Assembly (NCBI GenBank): GCA_020026435.1
Contig: JAHHQK010000034.1
Location: 1-25,714, forward strand
Origin: Alistipes sp.
GTDB taxonomy: Bacteria; Bacteroidota; Bacteroidia; Bacteroidales; Rikenellaceae
Direction: 5' to 3'
DNA length: 25,714 nucleotides
The notes beneath the pieces were generated by a model that saw only the letters and a program-made list of their open reading frames with translations, ran no database searches and was not told where the DNA came from. The position numbers and the translations under genes are program-made. Below, one piece after another: positions 17,201-25,451 of the stretch (the first letter of the stretch is position 1; the number at the start of each line of letters is the position of its first letter).

Positions 17201-17245
17201 CTGCCCGTAGTCTATGCGTTGTTTTATAATATTCGTAAGTCATGA
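14213..17245 (+). CDS. RND efflux pump, inner-membrane permease
   Basis: This 1010-residue proton-driven transporter is of the AcrB/HAE type, with 12 predicted membrane helices and two large periplasmic loops. The first helix is NVVWFFLAVLLLGGIAGF. The TM4 motif GMLVDNAIVVTDN has Asp402 but Asn403 where AcrB has a second Asp. TM10 carries NIKNAVVLVEQ with Lys921, equivalent to the AcrB relay lysine. The periplasmic region has the usual PATPAEVEQ-like porter signature (YPGATPAEVEQLITEPIE). Substrate cannot be predicted. It overlaps the next gene by ATGA, indicating translational coupling. No regulator gene is adjacent. Confidence 0.95.
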   Translation: MNLPEYSLRNKNVVWFFLAVLLLGGIAGFMKLGKKEDATFVIKTASLICNYPGATPAEVEQLITEPIEREVQSMRRIYKITSESRYGSSKIMVELTPDTPAREIPQLWDELRRKVLNIEPRLPHGASSVMVADDFGDVYGIYYGLSVDDGFTWSELRDWAQRLKKLLVPIEGVQKISLFGEQSPVVNVYIDLGLLSNFSIRPETIMQTIAQQNTIIDSGERRAGEMEVRILENGTYKSLDDLADQLLISSSGRQYRLGDVARVEEGYASPPSTLMRVDGRRAVGIGISTEAGVDVVSVGRSVDRALEGIVAQMPLGMELDVLYPENRIAREATTTFIINLAESLLIVIAIIMLVMGFRAGVLIGSSLLFSIGGTLLLMQFVGEGLNRTSLAGFIIAMGMLVDNAIVVTDNAQQAMLRGVERGKAFIDGANGPRWSLLGATLIAIFSFLPLYLAPSAVAEIVKPLFVVLALSLGLSWVLALTQTPLFGDFMLRVSPSEKIPYDTPFYHRFDRFLALLLRWRWTVIATVVSLFFVSMWVMGRLPQDFFPSLDKPYFRADVLLPDGFDIRETERNIKQMEDWLRAREEVRRVSVTMGGTPPRYYLASSSISLRPNFGNILVELYDSDSTARVEEEFDRFVRDHCPDVWLRSSLFKLSPVPEASIEFGFIGENIDTLRHLTALAREVMWHTPGTRNIRNGWGNRIPTWTPLYSQMKGQRIGISRGQMARGITIATEGYPLGEYRRGDQFMPILLKDEDIDAYNLMNLQALPIFTPTGKFYPISMAIDGFDFSFRDGIIKRYNRQRVMRAQCDPERGVNTMALFARLDDSIRRAVPLPEGYSLKIFGEQESQVESNEALGENMPLTMILIFIVLLLLFRNYREPVVILLMLPLIFIGVVGGLALTGKVFNFFSLLGLLGLVGMNIKNAVVLVEQIGILRREGLSPYDAVTQAARSRIVPVVMASGTTILGMLPLLFDSMFGAMAATIMGGLFVATLLTICVLPVVYALFYNIRKS

Positions 17246-18480
17246 AATATCTTCTGATGGCCCTGCTGGCGGGATGGATGCTGCCGCTCGGGGCCCAAAG
17301 CCTCTCGATGGGGGACTACCGCAAGGCGGTGACCGAATACAGCCACACCCTCCGCATTGCCCGCGAGGAGAGCCGGCGTGCCGCCCAGATCCATGCCCGT
17401 ATCCGTCGGGGACTGCTCCCGCGCCTGGATCTCAAGGGCAGCTTTTCGGCCTCGATCCACCACTTCGAGGGCCGCAAGCACTGGACCTTCGCCCTCGAAC
17501 CGCAGATCGTCCAGACGCTCTTCGGCGGTGGGGTGCGTGTGGCGTCCGAAAGTTCGGAACTGGAGTATGAGGCCACGCTCGACGAGTCCGAATTCTCGCG
17601 CCGCGAGGTGGTCTATGCCGCCGACTATGCCTATCTGAACCTCTCGGCCATGGGCGAATTCCTGCGTTCGATGCGCCGCTATGTCGAGATCATCGGCTCG
17701 CTGAAGAAGATCGTCGACCGCCGCTTTGCGGAGGGGTATATCGCCCGCGGCGATGTGCTGATGATCGACACGCGACTGAGCGAGGCCGAATACGATGCCC
17801 TGACCGCCGAAGAGAACTACGCCGTAGCGTGCCACAACTTCAACATCCTGATGGGCGGCCGCCCCGACGATCCGATCTCGCTTGCCGACGGTATCAAGGA
17901 TCGTGCGCCTCTGCCCGCACGAGTGGCTCTGGAGGAGGCGTTGGACCGCCGTCACGACCTTCGGGCGATGATCCTCCGTGCGCGGCAGGCCGAGATCGGG
18001 GTGCGTGTGGCCCGTACGCCCTACAATCCGCGGCTGGAGGTGGGCTTCGGCGGTGCCTGGCAACCCATGACCATCAACCGCACGGGCGAAACCTACCTCG
18101 ACGGTGTGGCCTTCGTCCAGCTTCATGTCCCGATTTTCCATTGGGGCGAGCGGCGGAGAGCCGTGGGAGCGGCCCGTGCCGTCCAGCGGCAGAGTGAGGA
18201 ACGGGTGTGGCAGTTGCGCGACGACATCACGCGAGAGGAGGCCGATGCCTGGAGCCGTCTGGTCGAGACCCGCGCCAAGATCGACACCTCGATCGAAAGC
18301 CTGCGCATTGCGGGCGAGAACCTTGAGATCAGCACTTATTCTTATAGCGAGGGACAGGCAACGGTGCTCGATGTCCTGCAGGCGCAGTTGAGCTGGATCC
18401 GGCTCTATACCAACGCCATCAGCGCCCACTACGCCTATGCCCTGGCCCGCTCCTCCTACGAGCGGATCACCTCCCGATAG
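17242..18480 (+). CDS. TolC-family outer-membrane efflux channel
   Basis: This 412-residue outer-membrane factor completes the tripartite pump. It has a signal peptide (MKYLLMALLAGWMLPLGAQS) and two similar halves rich in long alpha helices with short beta segments. EGYIARGDVLMIDTRLSEAE in the first half and YSEGQATVLDVLQAQLSWIR in the second are the matching OEP-type helix-turn motifs. The start overlaps the pump stop as ATGA. Length is normal for the family. Confidence 0.93.
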   Translation: MKYLLMALLAGWMLPLGAQSLSMGDYRKAVTEYSHTLRIAREESRRAAQIHARIRRGLLPRLDLKGSFSASIHHFEGRKHWTFALEPQIVQTLFGGGVRVASESSELEYEATLDESEFSRREVVYAADYAYLNLSAMGEFLRSMRRYVEIIGSLKKIVDRRFAEGYIARGDVLMIDTRLSEAEYDALTAEENYAVACHNFNILMGGRPDDPISLADGIKDRAPLPARVALEEALDRRHDLRAMILRARQAEIGVRVARTPYNPRLEVGFGGAWQPMTINRTGETYLDGVAFVQLHVPIFHWGERRRAVGAARAVQRQSEERVWQLRDDITREEADAWSRLVETRAKIDTSIESLRIAGENLEISTYSYSEGQATVLDVLQAQLSWIRLYTNAISAHYAYALARSSYERITSR

Positions 18481-18576
18481 GGTGGGGTGACGCCCCCTGT
18501 ATCAGGCGGACGGTGTGCGCCGGGAAAGGGGCGGACTCGAAAACCCGGGATGAGGTGTCGAAAACCTCCTTTAAAG

Positions 18577-18618
18577 AAGATCACCCCTGCCACAGATATT
18601 TGCGGCAGGGGTGATCTT
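18577..18618. terminator. Hairpin between convergent genes
   Basis: A perfect 15-bp GC-rich stem joins AAGATCACCCCTGCC (18577-18591) and its complement (18604-18618) around a 12-nt loop. It lies between the efflux channel gene and the oppositely oriented OsmC-like gene. No clear T-run follows on either strand. It is likely a bidirectional transcript end, but not a textbook intrinsic terminator. Confidence 0.6.
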
Positions 18619-18672
18619 GTGTGTCGGGTTCTTATGACACGCTCTCTTGCGTGCTTCGTGCGGCGGGACGGG

Positions 18673-19071
18673 CTACCGTCCCGTGACCTCGATCGAGATC
18701 TCGTGATTTACGGGAGCGATCTTGCGCAACATGGCCATCATGCCACACGCGGAGCGTTGCGTGAGGAGGATCCATGCTCCGATGCGGGAGGCATCCTCCT
18801 CGGTGGCACACTCCGCGTGGTAAATCACATGGAACGAGCGGAATTCGCTCTCGGACTGTGTCTGCGGTGCGGAGAGCGTAGCCGTGAGGTTGATTTCGAG
18901 GCTTTTGGGTGAGAATTGCTCGCGGAGCATGAGGCCCGAGAGAGTGTCGAGGGCCGATCGGGCCGCTGCGTAGAGCAGCATTCTGAGAGGCGGCATACTC
19001 TTGAAGTCGGTGTTCGATTCGGGTTGTGATTCGCCCTTGTCGGAGCGGTGCAGGATTACGCGTTCGATCAT
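18673..19071 (-). CDS. OsmC-like family protein lacking the first conserved cysteine
   Basis: This 132-residue protein has the OsmC/Ohr-like fold pattern: a central helix region (MPPLRMLLYAAARSALDTL), beta strands (SLEINLTATL, FRSFHVIYHAEC), then the second helix QRSACGMMAMLRKIAPV ending in EISIEV. OsmC proteins are thiol peroxidases that use two cysteines. The second helix keeps Cys109. The first, normally in a motif like LAGCSGID, is replaced by AAARSALD (about 35-42). The peroxidase reaction is therefore doubtful and another role is possible. It is a single gene convergent with the efflux operon. Confidence 0.75.
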   Translation of the reverse strand: MIERVILHRSDKGESQPESNTDFKSMPPLRMLLYAAARSALDTLSGLMLREQFSPKSLEINLTATLSAPQTQSESEFRSFHVIYHAECATEEDASRIGAWILLTQRSACGMMAMLRKIAPVNHEISIEVTGR

Positions 19072-19180
19072 GATTCTATAAATTTATTGGTTGATACATA
19101 ACCCCTCCCGTCAAAATCCGTACCCGGAAGTCCGCCCCCGGGGACGCGGGGAAATATTTTTCGGGAAAAGAGGGCCGAAG

Positions 19181-19212
19181 TTGCGGATTAAACTAAGAAA
19201 AGAGTATCTTTG
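19181..19212 (+). promoter_or_regulatory. Promoter of the TPR/beta-barrel operon
   Basis: TTG at 19181-19183 and TATCTTTG at 19205-19212 are 21 nt apart and fit the Bacteroidetes consensus. A start near 19217 leaves a leader of about 20 nt before the ATG at 19238. This also rejects the longer ORF start at 19091, which lies upstream of the promoter. Confidence 0.75.
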
Positions 19213-19237
19213 CATTTCGGTAAGAAGTGAGTTCCCT

Positions 19238-22219
19238 ATGCTAAGAAAACAGATTTTATGGCTGCTCGTTTCGCTGGGTGCGATTTCGGGAGCGGCCGCA
19301 CAGACAACACCTCAGATACAACAGACCATCCGCCGCGGACAGGATTTTTTCGAGCGGGGACGGTGGATCGACGCCCGCCACGAGTTCAAGGCTGCCCGCG
19401 AGGCTCTGGATGCCACGCAGAGCGAGGCGCGTCAGATGATCGACTACTACCTGGCCGTGACGGCCGTGGAGTTGAACCGTGACGACGCCGTGACGGTCCT
19501 GCGGGAGTTTGAGGAACAGTATCCCGGCTCGGTCTATATCAACGACATTTATTTTGCCCTGGGTTCCTATTACTGCTCCGTGGGCAATATGGACGCGGCC
19601 GAGTCCTATTTCAAACAGACCCACTACAATGCCCTGACGGCCAAACGCCGCGAGCAGTACGACATCCGCATGGGCTATGTGGAGTTCATGCGCGGCGACA
19701 ACCGCAAGGCCTACGGCTATTTCAACCGCATCTCGCCCCGCAGCGAGTATGCTGATCATGCGCTTTACTACAAATCCTATATCGACTACGTGGAGAACGA
19801 TCTGCAACGGGCCAAGCAGGGCTTCCAGACGTTGACCCGCAGCGAGGCCTATGGCGAGGTGGCTCCCTACTACCTGCTCCAGATCGAGTTCCGCGAGGGC
19901 AACTACCGCTATGTGGTCGAGCATGGCGATGACCTGGCCCGCCGTTCGGTGGCGGAGCGTCAGGCCGAGATCGAGCGTGTGGTGGCCGAGTCGTGGTTCC
20001 GCCTGGAGGACTACAACAAGACGATCGCCCACCTGGAGGCTTTCGGCCGTACGGGTGGTGTCCACGACCGCGAGAGCAGCTATCTGATGGGCTTCTCGCT
20101 CTACCGCTCCACGCGCTACGACGAGGCCGGGGAGTGGTTGCGCAAGGCGTGCGGTGCGAAGGACGCCCTCACGCAGAACGCCTCCTACCACCTGGCCGAC
20201 TGCTATCTGCGCGCGGGGAACAAGAACGCCGCCATGCAGTCCTTTGCCATGGCGGCCGACGAGGGATTCGACGCCGTAATCTCGGAGGATGCCTTGTTCA
20301 ACTACGCCAAATTGCAGTACGAACTGGGTGGAGGTGCATTCAACGGCGCGATCAACGTCCTGCAACGCTACGTGGAGAAATACCCCTCGTCGCCGCGTGT
20401 GGGCGAGGCCCGCACCCTGCTGGTGGCCGCCTACTACAACTCCCGCGATTATGATGCCGCCTACCGCGCCATCAAGTCCATGCCTTCGTCCGATGCCGAC
20501 ATCCGCGCGGCATTGCAGAAGATCGCCTACTTCCGCGGTCTGGAGGCCTACTCAGGCGGAAATCTCAGCGAGGCCAAACGCTATCTGGCGGAGTCGGCCT
20601 CGACGGGCGTAAGTCCCAAATATGCCGCACTGAACATCTTCTGGCAGGGCGAGATTGCCTTCGCAGAGAAGGACTATACAGTGGCGGCGGTCAAATACGA
20701 CAACTATCTGAAACGTGCCCCCCGCACCGAACGCGAATACTCGCTGGCATGGTATAACCTCGGTTACTGTGCCTTCACGACGGGTCAGCTGGATCGTGCC
20801 GAAAGCTCGTTCCACCGATTCCTGGATGTGCATCCCGCTGCGGACCGCTTCCGCTCGGATGCCTTGAACCGTCTGGCCGACATCAGCTATGCCCACCGCC
20901 GTTTCGACGAGGCCGTGACTACCTACGCCCGGGCTGCCGCAGGAGGGGGCGCCGAGCAGCAATACGCCCGCTACAAGAGCGCAATGGCCTATGGAATCAT
21001 GGGGCAGATGGATCGCAAGCAGAAGACTCTGAGACAGATCGTGGATGAGGGACGGGGCGATTACGTCGAGCCGGCAACCTACGAACTGGCCCACAGCTAT
21101 ATCGCTCAGCAGCGTTACTCCGAGGGAGCCAAGGCCCTGGAGCGCTTCGTGGAGCAGTACCCCTCGTCCTCCAAACGCGGACAGGCCCTCACGGATCTGG
21201 GTCTGGCCTATCTGAACCTGGGCGACAAGACCCGCTCGCAGAAGTACTACGAGCAGGCGGTCGATGCCGCGCCCCATTCGCCCGAGGCACGCGACGCGAT
21301 GCAGGGCATCCGCGAGATCTATGTCTCGCGCGGCGATGTGGACGGATATTTCGATTATGCGGCCCGTGTGGGTATGGAGAGCGATCTTACGCAGCTTTCG
21401 CGCGATTCTCTGTCGTTTGTAGCGGCTCAGAAGCTCTACCTCGCTCAACCCGGCGAGACGGCAGCCAAGTCCCTGCGCAGCTACCTTTCGAGCTATCCCA
21501 AGGGCTACTATGCGAGCGATGCCCGCTACTTCCTGAGCGACTGCTACCTGAAACTCGGCCAAAAGGACGAGGCCATGGAGACCCTCACCGAGCTGGTCGG
21601 TCAGGGCAACAACCGCTATATGCTCCCCGCCCTGAAGAAACTCTCGACCCTGAGCCATGAGGCCCACCGCTATGAGGCCGCGGCGAAAGCCTACCGCCAG
21701 CTCTTCGAGGTAAGCTCCGCGGCGTCCGACCGCGAGGAGGCGATGCTGGGATATGTACATACGACGCTGGCCACCGGATCGGACGAGGCCGTGGAGCAGA
21801 TGGCGCTCGACGTGCGTGCCGAGTCCCGCTCCGGAGTCCTTGCCCGCCGTGAGGCGACCTACGCCTATGCCGAGCAGTTGCGCCGCAAGGAGCGCATGAG
21901 CGAGGCCATGCCCCTCTATCAGGAATTGGCCAAGGAGGTCAAGAGCAACGAGGGATCGGCGGCGGCCTACTACGTGATCGAGGATCTCTTCCAAAAGGGC
22001 GAGACGGCCAAGGCCGAAAAAGCCGTGTTTGCCTACTCGGAGCGTTCGCCCAAGGCCTACTGGCTGGCGCGTTCGTTCATCCTTTTGGGCGACATCTACG
22101 CCCGCAAGGGTGACGCCTTCCAGGCGCGTGCCACCTGGCAGAGTGTGGTCGACGGATACTCTCCGGCCGATGACGGAATCGTCGATGAGGCCGCAAAACG
22201 AATCAGAAATTTGAAATAA
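19238..22219 (+). CDS. Large exported tetratricopeptide-repeat protein
   Basis: This 993-residue protein has a signal peptide (MLRKQILWLLVSLGAISGAAAQ), so it should be periplasmic or outer-membrane associated. Nearly all the rest is TPR-type helical repeats. Recognisable units include GFSLYRSTRYDEAGEWLRKA, ALNRLADISYAHRRFDEAVT, LAHSYIAQQRYSEGAKALE and DLGLAYLNLGDKTRSQKYYE. Several repeats contain YP(S/G)S, as in BamD/YbgF-like TPRs of envelope proteins. The stop is two bases before the next gene, an outer-membrane barrel, so the pair probably works together at the envelope. The exact role is unknown. Start chosen by signal peptide and promoter. Confidence 0.88.
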   Translation: MLRKQILWLLVSLGAISGAAAQTTPQIQQTIRRGQDFFERGRWIDARHEFKAAREALDATQSEARQMIDYYLAVTAVELNRDDAVTVLREFEEQYPGSVYINDIYFALGSYYCSVGNMDAAESYFKQTHYNALTAKRREQYDIRMGYVEFMRGDNRKAYGYFNRISPRSEYADHALYYKSYIDYVENDLQRAKQGFQTLTRSEAYGEVAPYYLLQIEFREGNYRYVVEHGDDLARRSVAERQAEIERVVAESWFRLEDYNKTIAHLEAFGRTGGVHDRESSYLMGFSLYRSTRYDEAGEWLRKACGAKDALTQNASYHLADCYLRAGNKNAAMQSFAMAADEGFDAVISEDALFNYAKLQYELGGGAFNGAINVLQRYVEKYPSSPRVGEARTLLVAAYYNSRDYDAAYRAIKSMPSSDADIRAALQKIAYFRGLEAYSGGNLSEAKRYLAESASTGVSPKYAALNIFWQGEIAFAEKDYTVAAVKYDNYLKRAPRTEREYSLAWYNLGYCAFTTGQLDRAESSFHRFLDVHPAADRFRSDALNRLADISYAHRRFDEAVTTYARAAAGGGAEQQYARYKSAMAYGIMGQMDRKQKTLRQIVDEGRGDYVEPATYELAHSYIAQQRYSEGAKALERFVEQYPSSSKRGQALTDLGLAYLNLGDKTRSQKYYEQAVDAAPHSPEARDAMQGIREIYVSRGDVDGYFDYAARVGMESDLTQLSRDSLSFVAAQKLYLAQPGETAAKSLRSYLSSYPKGYYASDARYFLSDCYLKLGQKDEAMETLTELVGQGNNRYMLPALKKLSTLSHEAHRYEAAAKAYRQLFEVSSAASDREEAMLGYVHTTLATGSDEAVEQMALDVRAESRSGVLARREATYAYAEQLRRKERMSEAMPLYQELAKEVKSNEGSAAAYYVIEDLFQKGETAKAEKAVFAYSERSPKAYWLARSFILLGDIYARKGDAFQARATWQSVVDGYSPADDGIVDEAAKRIRNLK

Positions 22220-22221
22220 CG

Positions 22222-23964
22222 ATGAATAAAGTCCGAATCATAACCGCACTGTTTGCGGTGATGCCTTTGTGCTCTATGGCCCAGGTGGACAAGACCGTAG
22301 AGGTGACCAAGGCCTATGTGCCCAAGGTGGAATATGCCGAGAAACTGGCCGTCAAACCCGATATGACCGACACGACGCGCCTGCGTCCCGAGATTGACTA
22401 TACGGTGACGCCTCTGAGCCTTCAGACGGCTTTTGATGTGCGCCCGATCCGTCCCGCGACGGTCACCTATTGGGAGTTCAACCGTCCGTTGCCCTTCTAC
22501 CTGAAGGTCGGGGCGGGCTACCCGCTTAATTCCGTGGTCGATTTCTACGCCTCGACCCACCATCCCGATACGGGCTACCTGCTCGGATATATCAACCACA
22601 ACGGTGAGTACGACCGCCGTAAGAACCTCTTCGACGGACTGCGCCACCGCTCCACGCAGATGACGAACCGCGGAGGTGTCGCTGCAGGCAAATACCTGGG
22701 CCGCCGCCTGCTGGAGGGCGAGTTGAGCTACGAGAACCGCTACCATACGCGCTATGGGGCTTTCTACGCTCCGCAGGATGCTGTGGAGGGGGAGACAACC
22801 CTGCCCGAGGCGTCGGTGCCCGGATCAATGGCCGACTTCAGCGATGCCCGCTTCAAGATCCGCTTCGGTGACGACTTCCAGGATCTGAACCGCACCAATT
22901 TCGAGGTGGCCGCCCATTTCGACTATTTCCTGGACCATTCCGACTGGCCCGACTACGGGGACAAGGCCCGCCAGTTCACGACGGGTATCCGCGGACGTGT
23001 GGCCCGCGCCTTCCGCCGCAACTATGTGGCTCTGGAGGTGGCCTACGACCTGGGCAAGGGTCAGCAGGCGATAGCCGACTATAAGGAACACTTCCTGAAA
23101 ATGGGTCTGCGCTATGCCCGCAAGGGTAGTGTGGTCAATCTGGAGGGCGGTGCCGATTTTATCTACGACAACATTGTCGGACGGGGTTCGGAGTGGCATA
23201 TTCTGCCTTGTCTGAAGATGAACTTCAACCTCGGGACTTACAGTCTGGTGCCCTTCCTGGAGATCGACGGCGAACTGCACCGCAACGACTATGCTTCGCT
23301 GAGCCGCCTGAATCCCTATCTGATGCCGATGATGTCGACCGACAAGAGCTCGCCCGACTACAACGGACGTGCAGGTATCCGCGGTACTCTGGGCCGCGAT
23401 GTGCTGAACTACCGCATCAATATTGCCGCCTCGCTGCGCGATCATCATCCCTACTGGTTCGGCCGTGCGGTCTATGATCCGGCGGGAGGACGTTATTCGT
23501 CGGCTCTGCTGGCGATGGATGCCGAGTGGAAGCGTCAGGTTGTCTATTCGCTCGAGGGTCAGATCGAGTGGCGTCCGGTCACCAGCTTCAGAATGTCGCT
23601 CGGTGCCGAGGGTTATCTCTACGACGACCGTTCGGTCTACGGCAGCGGCGATCCCAAATTCAAGGGGCATCTGGGATTCTATTACGAGGGTCACAAGATC
23701 GGTTTCGGCGTTGTGGCCGAGTTGCAGACCGAGCGTCAGTGGTCGCTGCTCACCAAGGATCGGTTCTCGACGGAGGAGGCCCGCGAGGCGATCTTTGCAG
23801 CTCCCTGTGCCGTCGATCTGCGTCTGACGTTCGATTGGAAGATCAGCCCGACGGTGGGTGTCTTTGCCGAGGGCTTTAACCTGGCCAACAGTTCGCTCTA
23901 CCGCTATCCGTGGTACAGAATGGCCGGCGCGGGATTCACCGCCGGTGTCAAGATGAGTTTCTGA
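22222..23964 (+). CDS. Outer-membrane beta-barrel protein, partner of the TPR protein
   Basis: This 580-residue protein has a signal peptide (MNKVRIITALFAVMPLCSMAQ) and an N-terminal segment of about 80 residues containing VEVTKAYVPKVEYAEKL. Alternating aromatic/polar strands typical of a beta-barrel follow (FYLKVGAGYPLNSVVDFYAS, YSLEGQIEWRPVTSFRMSLG). The last residues FTAGVKMSF end in Phe, the usual C-terminal outer-membrane barrel signal. No TonB plug domain is evident, so an annotation as TonB-dependent receptor would be doubtful. It is in one operon with the TPR gene, followed about 250 bp later by an intrinsic terminator. Confidence 0.85.
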   Translation: MNKVRIITALFAVMPLCSMAQVDKTVEVTKAYVPKVEYAEKLAVKPDMTDTTRLRPEIDYTVTPLSLQTAFDVRPIRPATVTYWEFNRPLPFYLKVGAGYPLNSVVDFYASTHHPDTGYLLGYINHNGEYDRRKNLFDGLRHRSTQMTNRGGVAAGKYLGRRLLEGELSYENRYHTRYGAFYAPQDAVEGETTLPEASVPGSMADFSDARFKIRFGDDFQDLNRTNFEVAAHFDYFLDHSDWPDYGDKARQFTTGIRGRVARAFRRNYVALEVAYDLGKGQQAIADYKEHFLKMGLRYARKGSVVNLEGGADFIYDNIVGRGSEWHILPCLKMNFNLGTYSLVPFLEIDGELHRNDYASLSRLNPYLMPMMSTDKSSPDYNGRAGIRGTLGRDVLNYRINIAASLRDHHPYWFGRAVYDPAGGRYSSALLAMDAEWKRQVVYSLEGQIEWRPVTSFRMSLGAEGYLYDDRSVYGSGDPKFKGHLGFYYEGHKIGFGVVAELQTERQWSLLTKDRFSTEEAREAIFAAPCAVDLRLTFDWKISPTVGVFAEGFNLANSSLYRYPWYRMAGAGFTAGVKMSF

Positions 23965-24591
23965 TCCGGAGAGGAGCATCCCTCCGGTGTGGGATTTCCT
24001 GTCGGACAGGCAGGGCGGCCGATGTGCAGACTGAGAGCCTTTAGAGGCGTGCATTGGAGTCGTTACTCAGACTGAGCCATAAGAGGCGATGTATTGGGCG
24101 GGGCACTGGAGCAGTTGTGCCGGTCGTGTGACTATGCTTCCGAGTGCCTGTCGTCTGTAAATAACTGGAAAGGGGGCTTTTGACCCCGTGACCCCGATAA
24201 ACAGAAAGATAAAACCAACGGATGAAACTTTTTGGGTTTCATCCGTTGGTTTTTTTGTAGTGATGCGGTAGCAGTCGGTATGCTGGCAGGAGGGCGGAGG
24301 TGCCACAAGGGCAAGATCTATAATGTGGCCGGGGGGCTTGAAAAGAGGGGGGGGGCAAGATGCTCTTTTTGTGGATATATTCTGTTTTGTGCAGACCCTG
24401 ATTCCCTTAGTTGCTTGTCCTCTGCTTTTCCCTTCTGCAACCTCGCTTCCGGAGACCTTCTCTTCGGTCCGGGAAATCCGGCTCATCACCCAAAAGTAAA
24501 GTAGCGGGGATCTACTAAGCGGAATAAACACTTCGCCCCCAAAAATGTGGCGAGCGAGTTGGAAAATTATAGGTTTTTTGCAGGATAGAGC
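23965..24591. other. Noncoding interval between convergent genes
   Basis: No gene is supported. It holds an intrinsic terminator at 24211-24256 and two G-runs on the plus strand (six at 24331-24336 and nine at 24347-24355). Downstream is an A/T-richer part up to 24590 with a small GTAG-CGGGG-ATCTAC hairpin around 24507-24521. A 175-codon minus-strand ORF covers most of it but has low-complexity, uneven composition and reads through the terminator, so I treat it as spurious. Confidence 0.55.
24211..24256 (+). terminator. Intrinsic terminator of the TPR/barrel operon
   Basis: An 18-bp stem joins AAAACCAACGGATGAAAC (24211-24228) and its complement (24236-24253) around a 7-nt loop, ending in a run of T to 24256. 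The A-run on the left arm means it could also act on the minus strand. Confidence 0.92.
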
Positions 24592-24624
24592 CAAAAAAAC
24601 GGTGAACCCATAGAATTCACCGTT
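24592..24624 (-). terminator. Intrinsic terminator of the nuclease gene
   Basis: On the minus strand a 9-bp stem (AACGGTGAA / TTCACCGTT, 24598-24606 with 24616-24624) is followed by seven T (24599 down to 24593). It lies about 27 bp after the nuclease stop codon. Confidence 0.85.
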
Positions 24625-24650
24625 CGCAAGTCGCTCGAAAAGAGGACTTG

Positions 24651-25421
24651 TTATTTGTAGATCTCGTTCAGCAGACGGGCCAGACGCAGACCGCCACGCA
24701 GGAACTGCTGCTCGACAACGGGCGTGTATTTTGCAACGTAGTCATACGACAGACGGGCGCTGTCGGGCGTATCGGCATAGATGTCGCAGCAGATCAGCCA
24801 GGTCTCCTTCACCCAGTCGACCACTTCGCCCGACTGGATCTTCTGCTTCTCGGCCTTGCTCACGCGGTCGATCTGCTGCTGCCATTCGGTGTAGCTCCAT
24901 TTGTGGGCGGCCTCGGGCAATTGCGTGTCCCATACCGAGTGGAGGTTGGTCGAACGGCCGAACATCGTCACGAGACGGCGGTTGCCGCCGAGATCCGACA
25001 GACGGCCCTGGTGCATCGGGCAGTGCATGTCACCGACCAGGTGGATCAGCATCTTGAGGTTGAGATTCTCCTCCTCGGGTGACAAAACACCTCGCTTGAG
25101 CTTCTCGACGATCGTGTTCACGGCCTCCAGCACATCGCCTTTGGGATTTTTCTTCATCGATTCCAGGGTCTCACCCTCGTCGATGTTGATGTAGTGCCAC
25201 GTTTTCGTGTAACTGTATTCGGGAGTGTGGCTGGCGTTGTCCATCCAGTTGGCATAGTAGACGGGCGAATGTCCTTCGAGGATCTTCTCGACCTTGGCCA
25301 AAACCGAGGGCGTGAGGTTGCACTCGGCGATATAGGCGATCACATCGTGACCTTTCTGTCCCCATCCGAAAGCGTTGACGCTCAGGAATAGACTGATGAA
25401 TAAAATAAAGAGTTTCTTCAT
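24651..25421 (-). CDS. Exported S1/P1-family nuclease
   Basis: This 256-residue zinc-dependent nuclease should cleave single-stranded DNA and RNA outside the cytoplasm. The signal peptide MKKLFILFISLFLSVNAFG would leave Trp20 as the new N-terminus, as required in this family because the N-terminal Trp is a zinc ligand. Other ligands are visible in order: His25 (WGQKGHD), Asp61 (NWMDN), His76 (KTWHYIN), His127 and Asp131 (LIHLVGDMHCPMHQG), His137, His161 and Asp165 (NLHSVWD). All expected zinc ligands are present. It lies 30 bp downstream of rho on the same strand and is followed by its own terminator. Confidence 0.95.
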   Translation of the reverse strand: MKKLFILFISLFLSVNAFGWGQKGHDVIAYIAECNLTPSVLAKVEKILEGHSPVYYANWMDNASHTPEYSYTKTWHYINIDEGETLESMKKNPKGDVLEAVNTIVEKLKRGVLSPEEENLNLKMLIHLVGDMHCPMHQGRLSDLGGNRRLVTMFGRSTNLHSVWDTQLPEAAHKWSYTEWQQQIDRVSKAEKQKIQSGEVVDWVKETWLICCDIYADTPDSARLSYDYVAKYTPVVEQQFLRGGLRLARLLNEIYK

Positions 25422-25451
25422 GGTGCTTTTTGAATTGATAGTTGGTTTCTT

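Noticed and set aside
19091..19237. Upstream start of the TPR protein
   Set aside because: It precedes the predicted promoter and places the signal peptide at residue 50.
22222..23964. TonB-dependent receptor annotation for the barrel protein
   Set aside because: No plug domain or TonB box is visible and the length is short for that family.
24067..24594. Minus-strand ORF of 175 codons
   Set aside because: It contains the intrinsic terminator at 24211-24256 and homopolymer runs and has no domain; probably spurious, though a dispersed repeat is possible.
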